A stretch of 64,000 nt of DNA from NCBI GenBank assembly GCA_910577275.1, contig CAJTMW010000001.1, positions 62,001 to 126,000 on the forward strand, read 5' to 3'. This document shows positions 24,952-32,640 of the stretch, in pieces (the stretch's first letter is position 1; every line of letters begins with the position of its first letter). Origin of the DNA: an uncultured Lachnospiraceae bacterium (GTDB lineage Bacteria > Bacillota > Clostridia > Lachnospirales > Lachnospiraceae). The position numbers and the translations under genes were made by a program. The notes beneath the pieces are model-generated. The model was not told the origin of the DNA. It ran no database searches and worked only from the letters and a program-made list of their open reading frames with translations.

Positions 24952-25108
24952 GCCGGGAAAGGCGGGGTGTCCTTAAGGAGCCCATATAAAAACGTCGGTG
25001 GTTAGTGAGGTCACGAGGTGCGGCAGCAGCTCGCGAACTTACCACCGCTACGTTTTTATCTGAGCGAGAGCGCGGCGACGAAGGACAACCCGCCTTTTCC
25101 GGCGTCCC
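24952..25108. repeat. Large palindromic element, copy 3 (inverted)
   Basis: Same family as copies 1 and 2 in opposite orientation. The outer arms 24952-24974 and 25081-25103 match 21 of 23 and have a sequence unrelated to the arms of copy 2. The core stem runs from ATAAAAACGT to ACGTTTTTAT, continuing with CGGTGG and CCACCG. GAGCGAGAGCGCGGCGACGA (25063-25082) is the reverse complement of the left strip of copy 2. The 3 bases GTCCC beyond the arm match the GGGAC that borders copies 1 and 2. Confidence 0.88.
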
Positions 25109-25216
25109 ACCCCCAACAACATCCCCACAAAATAAGAAATAATTAATAATTTATTCCCCGTAAATTAAACAATCTGTTTTATAATATAAACAAATCAGAC
25201 GGAGCTGGGAGGAAAA

Positions 25217-26329
25217 ATGAAAAAATTATTTGACGATGATGACGACGAGCATTTTGGCTTTGAAAAATCAAGGATACTGGTGACGGTGGTTCCCTTTGCG
25301 CTTATTATTATCATTCTTGCCATCACATTGATTGTGAATAATCTGAAAAAGTCCGACAAAGGCCCGGACGAGGGGAACGATGATTTACAGCAGAGCATTA
25401 TGGATTATGCGGATGAAAACAAGGGGGCGGAGGATGCGGATTCTTCCGTGCCGGTCAGCGCGGGATTTATGGAGACGGAAGAACACGGACAGGATGAGGA
25501 TAGCGATTCACAGGAGGCTGATGAGCAGGAGAGCGCTTCTCCTGAGGGAACGCCTTCAGAGAAAACTTCTTCGGAGAAAAACACTGTACCTTTAGCCAGC
25601 CCAACGCCTGTGAGAGAAGCAATGAAACCCGGTAAGAAAGATTACAGCAAGGTGGAATTCCATAAGGACGAACAGCTTCGGGATATGATGGCTTACTGGG
25701 CGGACAATAACCAGAAGGCAATCAACGACCTTGTTTATCTCGACCACTATGTTGCAATGTCTTACAGCCTTAAGGGAACCAATAATTTTCACTATTACGG
25801 CGATTTGGACGGGAACGGCAGGCCGAACGGAAAGGGTATTGCCGTGTATTCGGATAACAGATACTATTACGGCGACTGGAAGGACGGTGTGAGAAGCGGC
25901 CAGGGAACCTGGATTCATTTTCATATCCATTTTACGAAAAATACGGACGATTTATATACCGCCCATCAGTATACGGGAAGCTGGGCGAATGATTTGCCCG
26001 ACGGGGAAGGCTCCGAGCACTATGATTATGATATGTCTCTCGTAAAGGGAAATCAGGGGTATAACGCCAATCTGATTGGAAGCTATTCGGCAGGGCTGAT
26101 TAACGGAGAGTTTTATATGACCAATATCTACTCTGACGGTAACTCCAAGGAGTGGAACGGGACGGCGGAACACGGCTCATGGATTTATATGAGCAAGAAC
26201 CGGGATAAGAAAGGGAATGGACCGGTTCTGGTGGAAACGACGAATCCTGATAATTATATCTGGATGCACCCCAATAAAAATGTGAATATCGGCGTGCCCT
26301 GCCTGTTTTTCCCAGCAGACGCCAAATAG
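25217..26329 (+). CDS. MORN-repeat protein with N-terminal membrane anchor
   Basis: 370 residues. A short acidic start (MKKLFDDDDDEHFGFEKSR) precedes one membrane span near residues 21-43. Then a low-complexity Ser/Glu linker runs to about 140, followed by a domain with MORN-like repeats: YYGDLDGNGRPNGKG, YYGDWKDGVRSGQGTW and YTGSWANDLPDGEG. The repeat domain should face outside. MORN repeats bind membranes or act as scaffolds; no enzyme motif is seen. ATG 25217 follows GGGAGGA, and TATAAT at 25180-25185 could be its -10 although no good -35 is present. Function unknown. Confidence 0.82.
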   Translation: MKKLFDDDDDEHFGFEKSRILVTVVPFALIIIILAITLIVNNLKKSDKGPDEGNDDLQQSIMDYADENKGAEDADSSVPVSAGFMETEEHGQDEDSDSQEADEQESASPEGTPSEKTSSEKNTVPLASPTPVREAMKPGKKDYSKVEFHKDEQLRDMMAYWADNNQKAINDLVYLDHYVAMSYSLKGTNNFHYYGDLDGNGRPNGKGIAVYSDNRYYYGDWKDGVRSGQGTWIHFHIHFTKNTDDLYTAHQYTGSWANDLPDGEGSEHYDYDMSLVKGNQGYNANLIGSYSAGLINGEFYMTNIYSDGNSKEWNGTAEHGSWIYMSKNRDKKGNGPVLVETTNPDNYIWMHPNKNVNIGVPCLFFPADAK

Positions 26330-26413
26330 TGCGGAGGAATGCGGCAAGGGGCTGACGGCCGAAGAAGCGGAAAAGCCTGCTGAATAAAAGACGCAGGAAA
26401 CGGAGTAATTATA

Positions 26414-27130
26414 TTGATACGGGCAGCGATATGTGATGATGAAATTGGTACTTGCTCTGATATTGAAAATATGATTTTAAATTATGCAAAACGCCAGGCA
26501 TTGCAGATAGATACAGAAGTATTCTATTCAGGGGAAACCTTGTTTTGGACGATAAAAAACAAAGACAAATATGATTTGATATTTCTTGATATTCAGCTTG
26601 TGCAGCTTAACGGCGTCCAGGTCGGAAAGCAGATTAGAGAGCAGCTTGGAAATGAAAAAATCAGTATCGTATATATTTCCGCTAAAGAAACCTATGCAAT
26701 GAGCCTGTTTCAGGTCAGACCCCTTGATTTCCTCATAAAACCCGTTAAGCAAAAGAATATTGATGAAACCTTAGATAAATATATACGGCTGAATCATCTT
26801 ATGAAAAATGATTTTTTCTTTCATACAGGGAAATTCATACAGCGGTTGTATTTGGATGAGATTTCCTATTTTGCCTGTAATGGAAAGAAAATAGACATAT
26901 ATACCGATGGCGGTATAACAACCTTTTATGGAACCATGCAGGAAGTGGAAAGGCAGGTAAAGGGCAAAGGATTTTGGGTAATCCATAAATCATACATTGT
27001 AAATTCTTCCTATGTTTCCATTTACCGATATGACGCTGTTCAAATGACAGACGGTACTATCCTGCCAATAAGCCAAAGATATAGAAAACCTATGAAAACC
27101 TGTCTGGCAAAGCTTTATGGAAAGGGATGA
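26414..27130 (+). CDS. LytTR-family response regulator
   Basis: 238 residues. The receiver domain (1-120) has acidic residues DDE at 8-10, the phospho-acceptor Asp in LIFLDIQL, and K in LIKPVKQ. The LytTR DNA-binding domain (about 135-235) has FACNGKKIDIYT and FWVIHKSYIVNSSYV. Start TTG 26414 gives the standard MIRAAICDDE opening and follows GGAAACGGAG. It overlaps the kinase gene by ATGA. The gene is visibly AT-richer than its surroundings, as are the next two, suggesting acquisition. LytTR regulators often control peptide signalling, bacteriocins or envelope genes. The target is unknown. Confidence 0.92.
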   Translation: MIRAAICDDEIGTCSDIENMILNYAKRQALQIDTEVFYSGETLFWTIKNKDKYDLIFLDIQLVQLNGVQVGKQIREQLGNEKISIVYISAKETYAMSLFQVRPLDFLIKPVKQKNIDETLDKYIRLNHLMKNDFFFHTGKFIQRLYLDEISYFACNGKKIDIYTDGGITTFYGTMQEVERQVKGKGFWVIHKSYIVNSSYVSIYRYDAVQMTDGTILPISQRYRKPMKTCLAKLYGKG

Positions 27131-28236
27131 GCTTATTGCTGCTGTCTTATATTGCGATTTTTGTGATTGACCTGATACATATTTTCCTGCTTATGCGCTT
27201 TTGCATAAACTGTATCGGAGCATACCGCGTGAACAAAAAAATCGCGGCGATTATATTTGCAACCTTTTTTATCCTTAGCTGCTATTTAAGGCTGCTTCCT
27301 CTTTCAAAAAAATTTTCTGCTGCAAATACAAATCTGTTTTTAACTGAAATGATATTCTTATCCGGCGCGGTATTTCTGTTTCGCGGAAAGACCGCCATAC
27401 GTCTTGCCGTCGCCTGGCTGCTGCCAATCCTGTACTGGGGGCTGAACCGGATTATTTCAAAAGCCTGCTTCCACAACATTTTTGTAGAAAATGAACAATG
27501 CTTAATCGGCACAGGAACAGCGGCGGCGATATTTTTCATTCTGGAAATCGCACTGGAAAAATGGAACATGTCAAAAAGAGAGCGGGAGCGGGAAATTCTG
27601 GAACAGGAAATCCGCATGTACGAAAACCAGTTTGAAATTATACGCCAATCGCAGATAAATATACGTTCATTAAAACATGATATGAAACATCATCTTAAAA
27701 TGCTGTCCGATTTGGTATCCTCCGGGGATAAGGCCGCCGCCCTTAAATATCTCTCAGATATGGGGGCCTTTATGGACAATACAGAGGAGTTTGTGTCATC
27801 CGGCAATGAACGTATCGACAGTATTTTAAACTATATGATAGGAAAAGCCCAAAAGGCAAATGTCCAGATATCCTGGAAGGTTCAGATACCGGAGCAAATT
27901 GAAATTTCAACATTTGACATCAATGTGATTTTAAGTAATCTGCTGGATAATGCACTGAACGCATTGAAAGATATACCAAATCCGCATTTGGAAATTTTAA
28001 TGAAATATGACCGAGGACTTCTTTACATTAATATTCAAAATAATTGCAGTCATGGACAAGCCTCTATACATAATGAACATTCTGTTTTTAAGCCGGAAAA
28101 TGAACATGGATACGGCCTAAAAAATGTGCGGCGCATTGTCGAAAAATATCATGGCAGTCTGAATGCCGGGTGTGTCAATGGCGTCTTTCATGCAAGCATT
28201 CTTCTGTTTTTATCCAACATAGAAAAAAGTAAATAG
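27127..28236 (+). CDS. Sensor histidine kinase, AgrC/GHKL type
   Basis: 369 residues. About five or six membrane spans occupy residues 1-150. A coiled linker follows, then the phosphorylation site region LKHDMKHHLKML and a GHKL ATPase with N-box NLLDNALNAL and G-box GYGLKNVRRIVEKYHG. Overlap with the LytTR regulator shows they are a pair. AgrC-like sensors commonly detect cyclic peptides, but no agrD-like small gene or AgrB protease is present between 26.3 and 29.2 kb, so the signal is unknown. AT-rich like the rest of this block. Confidence 0.9.
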   Translation: MSLLLLSYIAIFVIDLIHIFLLMRFCINCIGAYRVNKKIAAIIFATFFILSCYLRLLPLSKKFSAANTNLFLTEMIFLSGAVFLFRGKTAIRLAVAWLLPILYWGLNRIISKACFHNIFVENEQCLIGTGTAAAIFFILEIALEKWNMSKREREREILEQEIRMYENQFEIIRQSQINIRSLKHDMKHHLKMLSDLVSSGDKAAALKYLSDMGAFMDNTEEFVSSGNERIDSILNYMIGKAQKANVQISWKVQIPEQIEISTFDINVILSNLLDNALNALKDIPNPHLEILMKYDRGLLYINIQNNCSHGQASIHNEHSVFKPENEHGYGLKNVRRIVEKYHGSLNAGCVNGVFHASILLFLSNIEKSK

Positions 28237-28342
28237 AGCCCTGCGGATTTTCAATTTTTCCGTCCAGACGTGTAATTTTTCCAATCAGCCTCCACACTGT
28301 TTTAAGCCTGTTATTGTGGTATCAGCAAAGGAGGACGACACT

Positions 28343-29086
28343 ATGGAAGAAAGAACACGGTACTGCCTGATTGACGGGATAAGAGGAATTGCGATAATCA
28401 ATATGGTATTGTTTCATTTTTTATATGATGTTTATATCGTGTATGGAAAATATCCTGAATGGTACGGCCTTCCGGGAATCCATATCTGGCAGCAGACGAT
28501 ATGCCGGACCTTCATCTTTATTTCCGGTTTTGTATGGGTATGGGGAAAAGAAAAGAATTTGCGGCGCGGGATAATGTTTAATCTTTTTGGGCTTTTGATT
28601 TCATTTATCACTCTGATAATCGTTCCTTCACAATCAATTTGGTTCGGGATATTAAATTTTATGGGCTGCATGGTCCTGCTCATGTTTCCTCTGGAAAAGA
28701 TGTTAAAGAAAATCCCTGCCGCCTGCGGAATGGCAATCAGTTTCTTACTGTTCCTTTTATGCAGGCGGATACAATCCGGTCACATTGGAATTCCCGGCCT
28801 GCTGCAAATAAAGGTTCCCGATTTATTGTATGCTATAAAAATACTCACGCCATTTGGTTTCCCCTACGAGGGATTTTATTCGAGCGATTATTTTCCGCTG
28901 TGTCCATGGATGTTTTTATACTTTTGAGGTTTTTACTTTAACCGGATATTTGCGAAGCATATCACATGGCAAAAATATGCCCGGTACAGGATTCCCGTCC
29001 TGTCTGCGGCAGGCAGCAGGACAATCTGGATATATTTGTTTCACCAGCCCTTAAGTATGTTGATTTGCTTCCTGATTTTTCATTAG
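28343..29086 (+). pseudogene. HGSNAT-like acyltransferase membrane protein, broken by one in-frame TGA
   Basis: The frame codes for 194 residues, meets TGA at 28925-28927, then continues in the same frame for 52 more sense codons to TAG at 29084. The part before the stop has DGIRGIAIINMVLFHFLYD and CPWMFLYF. The part after it gives GFYFNRIF and TIWIYLFHQPL, the expected last two membrane helices of the heparan-alpha-glucosaminide N-acetyltransferase catalytic family (DUF1624-like). So a single codon interrupts an otherwise full 247-residue protein. Start ATG 28343 has AAAGGAGG 8 bases upstream. It follows the two-component pair and may have been its partner. No sign of a selenocysteine element was seen. 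Confidence 0.82.
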
Positions 29087-29197
29087 AGGATTTCCGGGCA
29101 TATAGAAACAGAGGTTAGAAAAATAAGAAAAAGAAGTGGAAACCATGGCTGTTCCGTAGTAAAATATTAACAGGGGATTACGAAGGAGGTATGGGAT

Positions 29198-29968
29198 ATG
29201 GCATGGTGTCCAAAGTGTAAAAGCGAGTATGTGGAGGGAATTAAGGTTTGTGTGGATTGCGGATGTGAGCTGGTGGAGAATCTGCCAATAGGCGGGGCGT
29301 CCGGTGAAGAGGACAGCTTTAAAATATCAGGCGTTATACATACTCATCCCGATATCGGACCTCTTATGCAGGCATTGAATGAAAACGGTGACGATACATT
29401 GGCATCGGAGGAAGACTTTCAGTTTGAGGAGGAAGAACCCCGCCCGAAGTATCAGCCGGTTTATGTGAACAATGAGGAGAAGGCGGAGGACAACAGGACA
29501 TCCGGGTATACGCTTCTTACTGTGGGCGGCGTTGGATTTATCGCCGTAATGCTGATATTTTTTGATGTGATAAATGTGGCGGCGCTGCAGAGTAACAAGT
29601 ATATGATTACGGGCGTTATGGGAGTGCTTTTCCTTCTTTTTATTATCATGGGAGCTATTTCCATGAGAAATTCAAAGATTTTTAAGAAGAAAGCGGGAAA
29701 AGAAAACAACCTGACGATAGAAATAAAAAAGTGGTGCATTTCAAATCTTAAGGAAGAAGAGATTGACAGCCTGCTCGACCTTTCAGGAGAGCAGGAGGAG
29801 CTGAAGTATTTTCAGAGAATTGATTATGTGAAAAAGGCCATTCAAAAGCAGTTTGTAAATCTGGACGAAGCGTATCTGGACAGGCTGGTGGAGGAGGTTT
29901 ACACGGAAATTTTTCAGGAGGTTTTCCATAACGGCTTTGGCGACGGTTCAGAAGATGCCGATGCCTGA
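29198..29968 (+). CDS. Zinc-ribbon membrane protein of unknown function
   Basis: 256 residues. The zinc ribbon at the N-terminus uses CPKC (C4, C7) and CVDC (C18, C21). An acidic linker is followed by two membrane spans near 107-128 and 134-156, then a cytoplasmic helical tail (about 165-250) with LKEEEIDSLLDL and YVKKAIQKQF. No catalytic motif. Strong GAAGGAGGTATGGGAT ribosome site. It lies just before rlmH, 100 bases away. It shares only the zinc-ribbon plan with the 20.8 kb protein, not the rest. Confidence 0.8.
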   Translation: MAWCPKCKSEYVEGIKVCVDCGCELVENLPIGGASGEEDSFKISGVIHTHPDIGPLMQALNENGDDTLASEEDFQFEEEEPRPKYQPVYVNNEEKAEDNRTSGYTLLTVGGVGFIAVMLIFFDVINVAALQSNKYMITGVMGVLFLLFIIMGAISMRNSKIFKKKAGKENNLTIEIKKWCISNLKEEEIDSLLDLSGEQEELKYFQRIDYVKKAIQKQFVNLDEAYLDRLVEEVYTEIFQEVFHNGFGDGSEDADA

Positions 29969-30070
29969 AATGTTTCAGCGGACGGAGCGCGTGCGGGCAT
30001 GCCGGCGCTCCGGCTTCAAAGAGTGTGGCTATGCCGGAATTGTCCAAAGGCACGGGGGACGGAGGGGCCA

Positions 30071-30550
30071 ATGAAAATTACCCTTATCTGCGTAGGGAAA
30101 ATAAAAGAGGATTTTTACAGGAAAGCCGTTTTGGAATATGAAAAACGGCTTTCAAGGTATTGCAGTCTGGAAATTATCGAGGTGGCGGATGAAAAAACGC
30201 CGGAAGGCGCCGGCATGGCTATGGAAGAGCAGATAAAAGAGCGGGAGGCCGACAGGATTTTGAAGCATGTGAAGGAGGACGCTTACGTTATATCCCTTGA
30301 AATTGCAGGGTGGCAGCCGGATTCCCTTAAGTTTGCAGAGGAGATGAACCGTCTGGCAGTCCAGGGAAAGAGCCATATCCAGTTTATCATAGGCGGCTCC
30401 TTGGGGCTCCACCGAAAGGTATCCCGGGCGGCGGATAAGGCGCTTGGCTTTTCCAATATGACATTTCCCCATCAGCTGATGCGGGTGATTCTGCTTGAGC
30501 AGATATACCGGAGTTATCGTATTATAAAGGGGGAACCTTATCACAAGTGA
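30071..30550 (+). CDS. rlmH: 23S rRNA pseudouridine-1915 N3-methyltransferase
   Basis: 159 residues, exactly the SPOUT-family RlmH size. MKITLICVGKIKEDF starts the chain. The C-terminal knot has FIIGGSLGL for S-adenosylmethionine, then SNMTFPHQLMRVILLEQIYR and the terminal PYHK. It methylates pseudouridine 1915 in helix 69 of 23S rRNA. Start ATG 30071 is chosen because GGAGG lies 5 bases upstream; the frame is open earlier but without homology. Immediately after its stop begins the decayed nuclease remnant. Confidence 0.97.
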   Translation: MKITLICVGKIKEDFYRKAVLEYEKRLSRYCSLEIIEVADEKTPEGAGMAMEEQIKEREADRILKHVKEDAYVISLEIAGWQPDSLKFAEEMNRLAVQGKSHIQFIIGGSLGLHRKVSRAADKALGFSNMTFPHQLMRVILLEQIYRSYRIIKGEPYHK

Positions 30551-30551
30551 C

Positions 30552-30834
30552 GGAGAAAAGAAAGCAGCAGAGGATAAATGCCGGATATTGGAAGGAAATT
30601 TTAACATTAAAATGACGCAGAAGTTGGAAAGTGAGGTGTCGCTTATGTGTAATTTAAGTAAGGGTGTGGAGGAGAAAGGGATTCAAAAAGGCCGGCAGGA
30701 AGGCAGGCAGGAGAGAAGGGATAACAGCCATGGTATCCACATTAAAAGAACTGAAAATTGCAGATAGTATTATTCTGAGTAAGATTCAGGAAAAATTCCA
30801 TTTGACGGAAGAAGCAGCCAGAACGTATCTTTAG
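30552..30834 (+). pseudogene. Remnant of an Rpn/PD-(D/E)XK nuclease-transposase gene
   Basis: Only the C-terminal end survives. The frame from 30552 to 30767 encodes CRILEGNFNIKMT and EVSLMCNLSKGVEEKGIQKG, typical of the tail of Rpn-family recombination-promoting nucleases. The terminal helical segment (TLKELKIADSIILSKIQEKF, then HLTEEAARTYL) is in another frame, 30730-30834, so a frameshift lies near 30700-30730. The whole catalytic N-terminus is missing: the remnant begins one base after the rlmH stop. A second remnant lies at 44.2 kb. Confidence 0.72.
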
Positions 30835-30908
30835 GCGGATATAAGGCACTGTTAATAAAAAGAAAAGCCTGCAGCCAGAAGCGGAACTATTATATGAGGT
30901 GACAGAAT

Positions 30909-32213
30909 ATGAGAATGTATGACCTGATTATGAAAAAAAGAAACGGCGGAGCTCTGTCAAAAGAAGAAATTTACTTCATGGTGGACGGATATACGAAGGG
31001 GGAAATCCCCGATTACCAGATGTCCGCAATGATGATGGCTGTCTATTTTGTGGGCATGAACGAGGAGGAAACCCTTCATCTTACCATGGCTATGGCTCAC
31101 AGCGGCGAGATGCTGGATTTATCGGCAATTGACGGTATCAAGGTGGATAAGCACAGTACCGGCGGCGTGGGCGACAAGACGTCTCTTGCGCTGACTCCCA
31201 TGGTAGCCGCCTGCGGCGTGAAGATTGCGAAGATGAGCGGCCGTGGGCTGGGGCACACAGGGGGAACTATCGATAAGCTTGAGAGCTTTACGGGATTTTC
31301 AACTGCCATTTCAACAGAGGATTTCTTTAAGAATGTGAATGAGATTGGGATTTCCATTATGGGACAGACGAAGGAGCTGGCGCCTGCGGATAAGCTTTTG
31401 TATGCCCTGCGTGACGTGACGGCTACGGTGGACAATATGTCGCTGATAGCTTCCTCTATCATGAGCAAAAAGCTGGCGGCAGGGGCGGACGCCATTGTTC
31501 TGGACGTGAAGACAGGAAGCGGCGCTTTCATGAAAAAGGAGGAGGACGCATTTGCTCTGGCAAAGGAAATGGTGCAGCTCGGTAAAAATGCAGGGAGGAA
31601 TACGGCCGCGGTAGTGTCCGATATGGACCAGCCCCTTGGCTTTGCCGTGGGAAACGCCCTTGAGGTAAAGGAGGCAATCGAAACCCTGAAAGGTAACGGG
31701 CCGGAGGATTTCACGGAGCTTTGTCTGACGCTGGGGTCTTATATGCTTCTTATGGGAGGCGCGGCAAAGACAGAGGAAGAAGGGCGCGAAATGCTTAAGG
31801 AAGCTGTTGCAGACGGAAGGGCGCTTCGGAAGCTGGCGGAGTTTATAAGGGCTCAGGGCGGCGACGAAAAAATGGTTTACGAGCCGGAGCTTTTGCCAAG
31901 GGCCCGGATGGTGGAACCGGTTCTTGCAGAAGAAGACGGCTATGTGGAAAGGCTTGTCTGCGACGAAGTGGGGATTTGTTCCCTGATATTAGGCGGAGGA
32001 CGGGAAACGAAGGAAAGCGTCATCGACTTGTCCGTGGGAATTGTGCTTGAAAAGAAGGTGGGAGCGCAGGTGAAAAAGGGCGACGTGCTGGCATGGCTCC
32101 ACGCCAATGATTCCGAAAAGCTTCGGGCGGCAAAGGAAAGACTTCTTGCCGCTTATACCATCGGGAAAGATAAAAAAAGCGGGGGAAAGGTTATCATAGG
32201 TATTGTGAAATAA
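30909..32213 (+). CDS. pdp: Pyrimidine-nucleoside phosphorylase
   Basis: 434 residues. Phosphorolysis of uridine and thymidine in nucleoside salvage. The family signature is SGRGLGHTGGTIDKLESF (about 115-132), with KVDKHSTGGVGDKTSL for phosphate binding just before it. VKTGSGAFM and the C-terminal PYNP domain follow. Length fits Pdp/DeoA. Pdp (broad specificity) is favoured by its close resemblance to Firmicute enzymes, but thymidine phosphorylase is not excluded. ATG 30909 follows GAGGTG. Confidence 0.94.
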   Translation: MRMYDLIMKKRNGGALSKEEIYFMVDGYTKGEIPDYQMSAMMMAVYFVGMNEEETLHLTMAMAHSGEMLDLSAIDGIKVDKHSTGGVGDKTSLALTPMVAACGVKIAKMSGRGLGHTGGTIDKLESFTGFSTAISTEDFFKNVNEIGISIMGQTKELAPADKLLYALRDVTATVDNMSLIASSIMSKKLAAGADAIVLDVKTGSGAFMKKEEDAFALAKEMVQLGKNAGRNTAAVVSDMDQPLGFAVGNALEVKEAIETLKGNGPEDFTELCLTLGSYMLLMGGAAKTEEEGREMLKEAVADGRALRKLAEFIRAQGGDEKMVYEPELLPRARMVEPVLAEEDGYVERLVCDEVGICSLILGGGRETKESVIDLSVGIVLEKKVGAQVKKGDVLAWLHANDSEKLRAAKERLLAAYTIGKDKKSGGKVIIGIVK

Positions 32214-32229
32214 TGCAACAGCAAAACAG

Positions 32230-32258
32230 GTATAGCCCCGATTTTTTTCTCATATAGT
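32230..32258 (+). promoter_or_regulatory. Sigma-E-like sporulation promoter before yqfC
   Basis: GTATAG (32230-32235), a 15-base gap, then CATATAGT (32251-32258), one base off the mother-cell sigma-E -10 consensus CATACAnT. Bacillus yqfCD is sigma-E controlled. The predicted transcript start near 32265 clashes with an ATG at 32264. Confidence 0.45.
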
Positions 32259-32263
32259 ATGAT

Positions 32264-32602
32264 ATGAGAAAGAAAATCAAAAATAAGTATAAAAGCAACT
32301 GGAATCAGACGAGAGAGGAACGGGCGGGGGAAAAGAAGGTTACAGGAAGGGAGCTCATGGTGGAGTCCTTAAAACTCCCCAAGGATTCTCTTTTAGGGGC
32401 GTCCATCATCACCCTGACAGGAAATACGGACGCCTTTGTGGAAAATTATAAAGGAATTCTGGAATATACCAGCACGGTGATTCTTCTGCAGGGAAAAACC
32501 TGCAAGATAGAAATCTGCGGAAAAAGGCTGACGATAGTCTATTATACCAATGAGGATATGAAAATCAACGGATGGATAGAATCCGTCCGGTATTTATCCT
32601 GA
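32264..32602 (+). CDS. yqfC: Sporulation protein YqfC (YabP/YqfC family)
   Basis: 112 residues if started at ATG 32264. The conserved domain is LKLPKDSLLGASIITLTGN (about 36-54) to the C-terminus (VENYKGILEYTSTVILLQG). YqfC is a small mother-cell sporulation protein of unknown activity, always followed by yqfD as here. The start is uncertain: ATG 32264 has no Shine-Dalgarno, while ATG 32357 (81 residues) has AGGAAGG 6 bases upstream and would leave a 90-base leader after the sigma-E-like promoter. Confidence 0.88.
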   Translation: MRKKIKNKYKSNWNQTREERAGEKKVTGRELMVESLKLPKDSLLGASIITLTGNTDAFVENYKGILEYTSTVILLQGKTCKIEICGKRLTIVYYTNEDMKINGWIESVRYLS

Positions 32603-32640
32603 TATGCGAGGAAAACCAAAAAAGACATTTGAGGTGCGGT

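Noticed and set aside
24603..25108. CRISPR array or tRNA cluster in the 638-base gap after nfnB
   Set aside because: The repeats are two inverted palindromes, not direct repeats with unique spacers, and no cloverleaf or CCA end is present.
26330..26413. Small gene between the MORN protein and the LytTR regulator, such as a signal peptide precursor
   Set aside because: The 84 bases contain no start with ribosome site and frame of useful length.
28925..28927. TGA as a selenocysteine codon in the acyltransferase gene
   Set aside because: The family has no selenocysteine at this place, and I saw no convincing stem-loop directly after the TGA. A nonsense mutation is simpler.
26414..29086. Prophage or integrative element
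   Set aside because: No integrase, phage gene, attachment repeats or tRNA end at the borders; only AT-rich composition.
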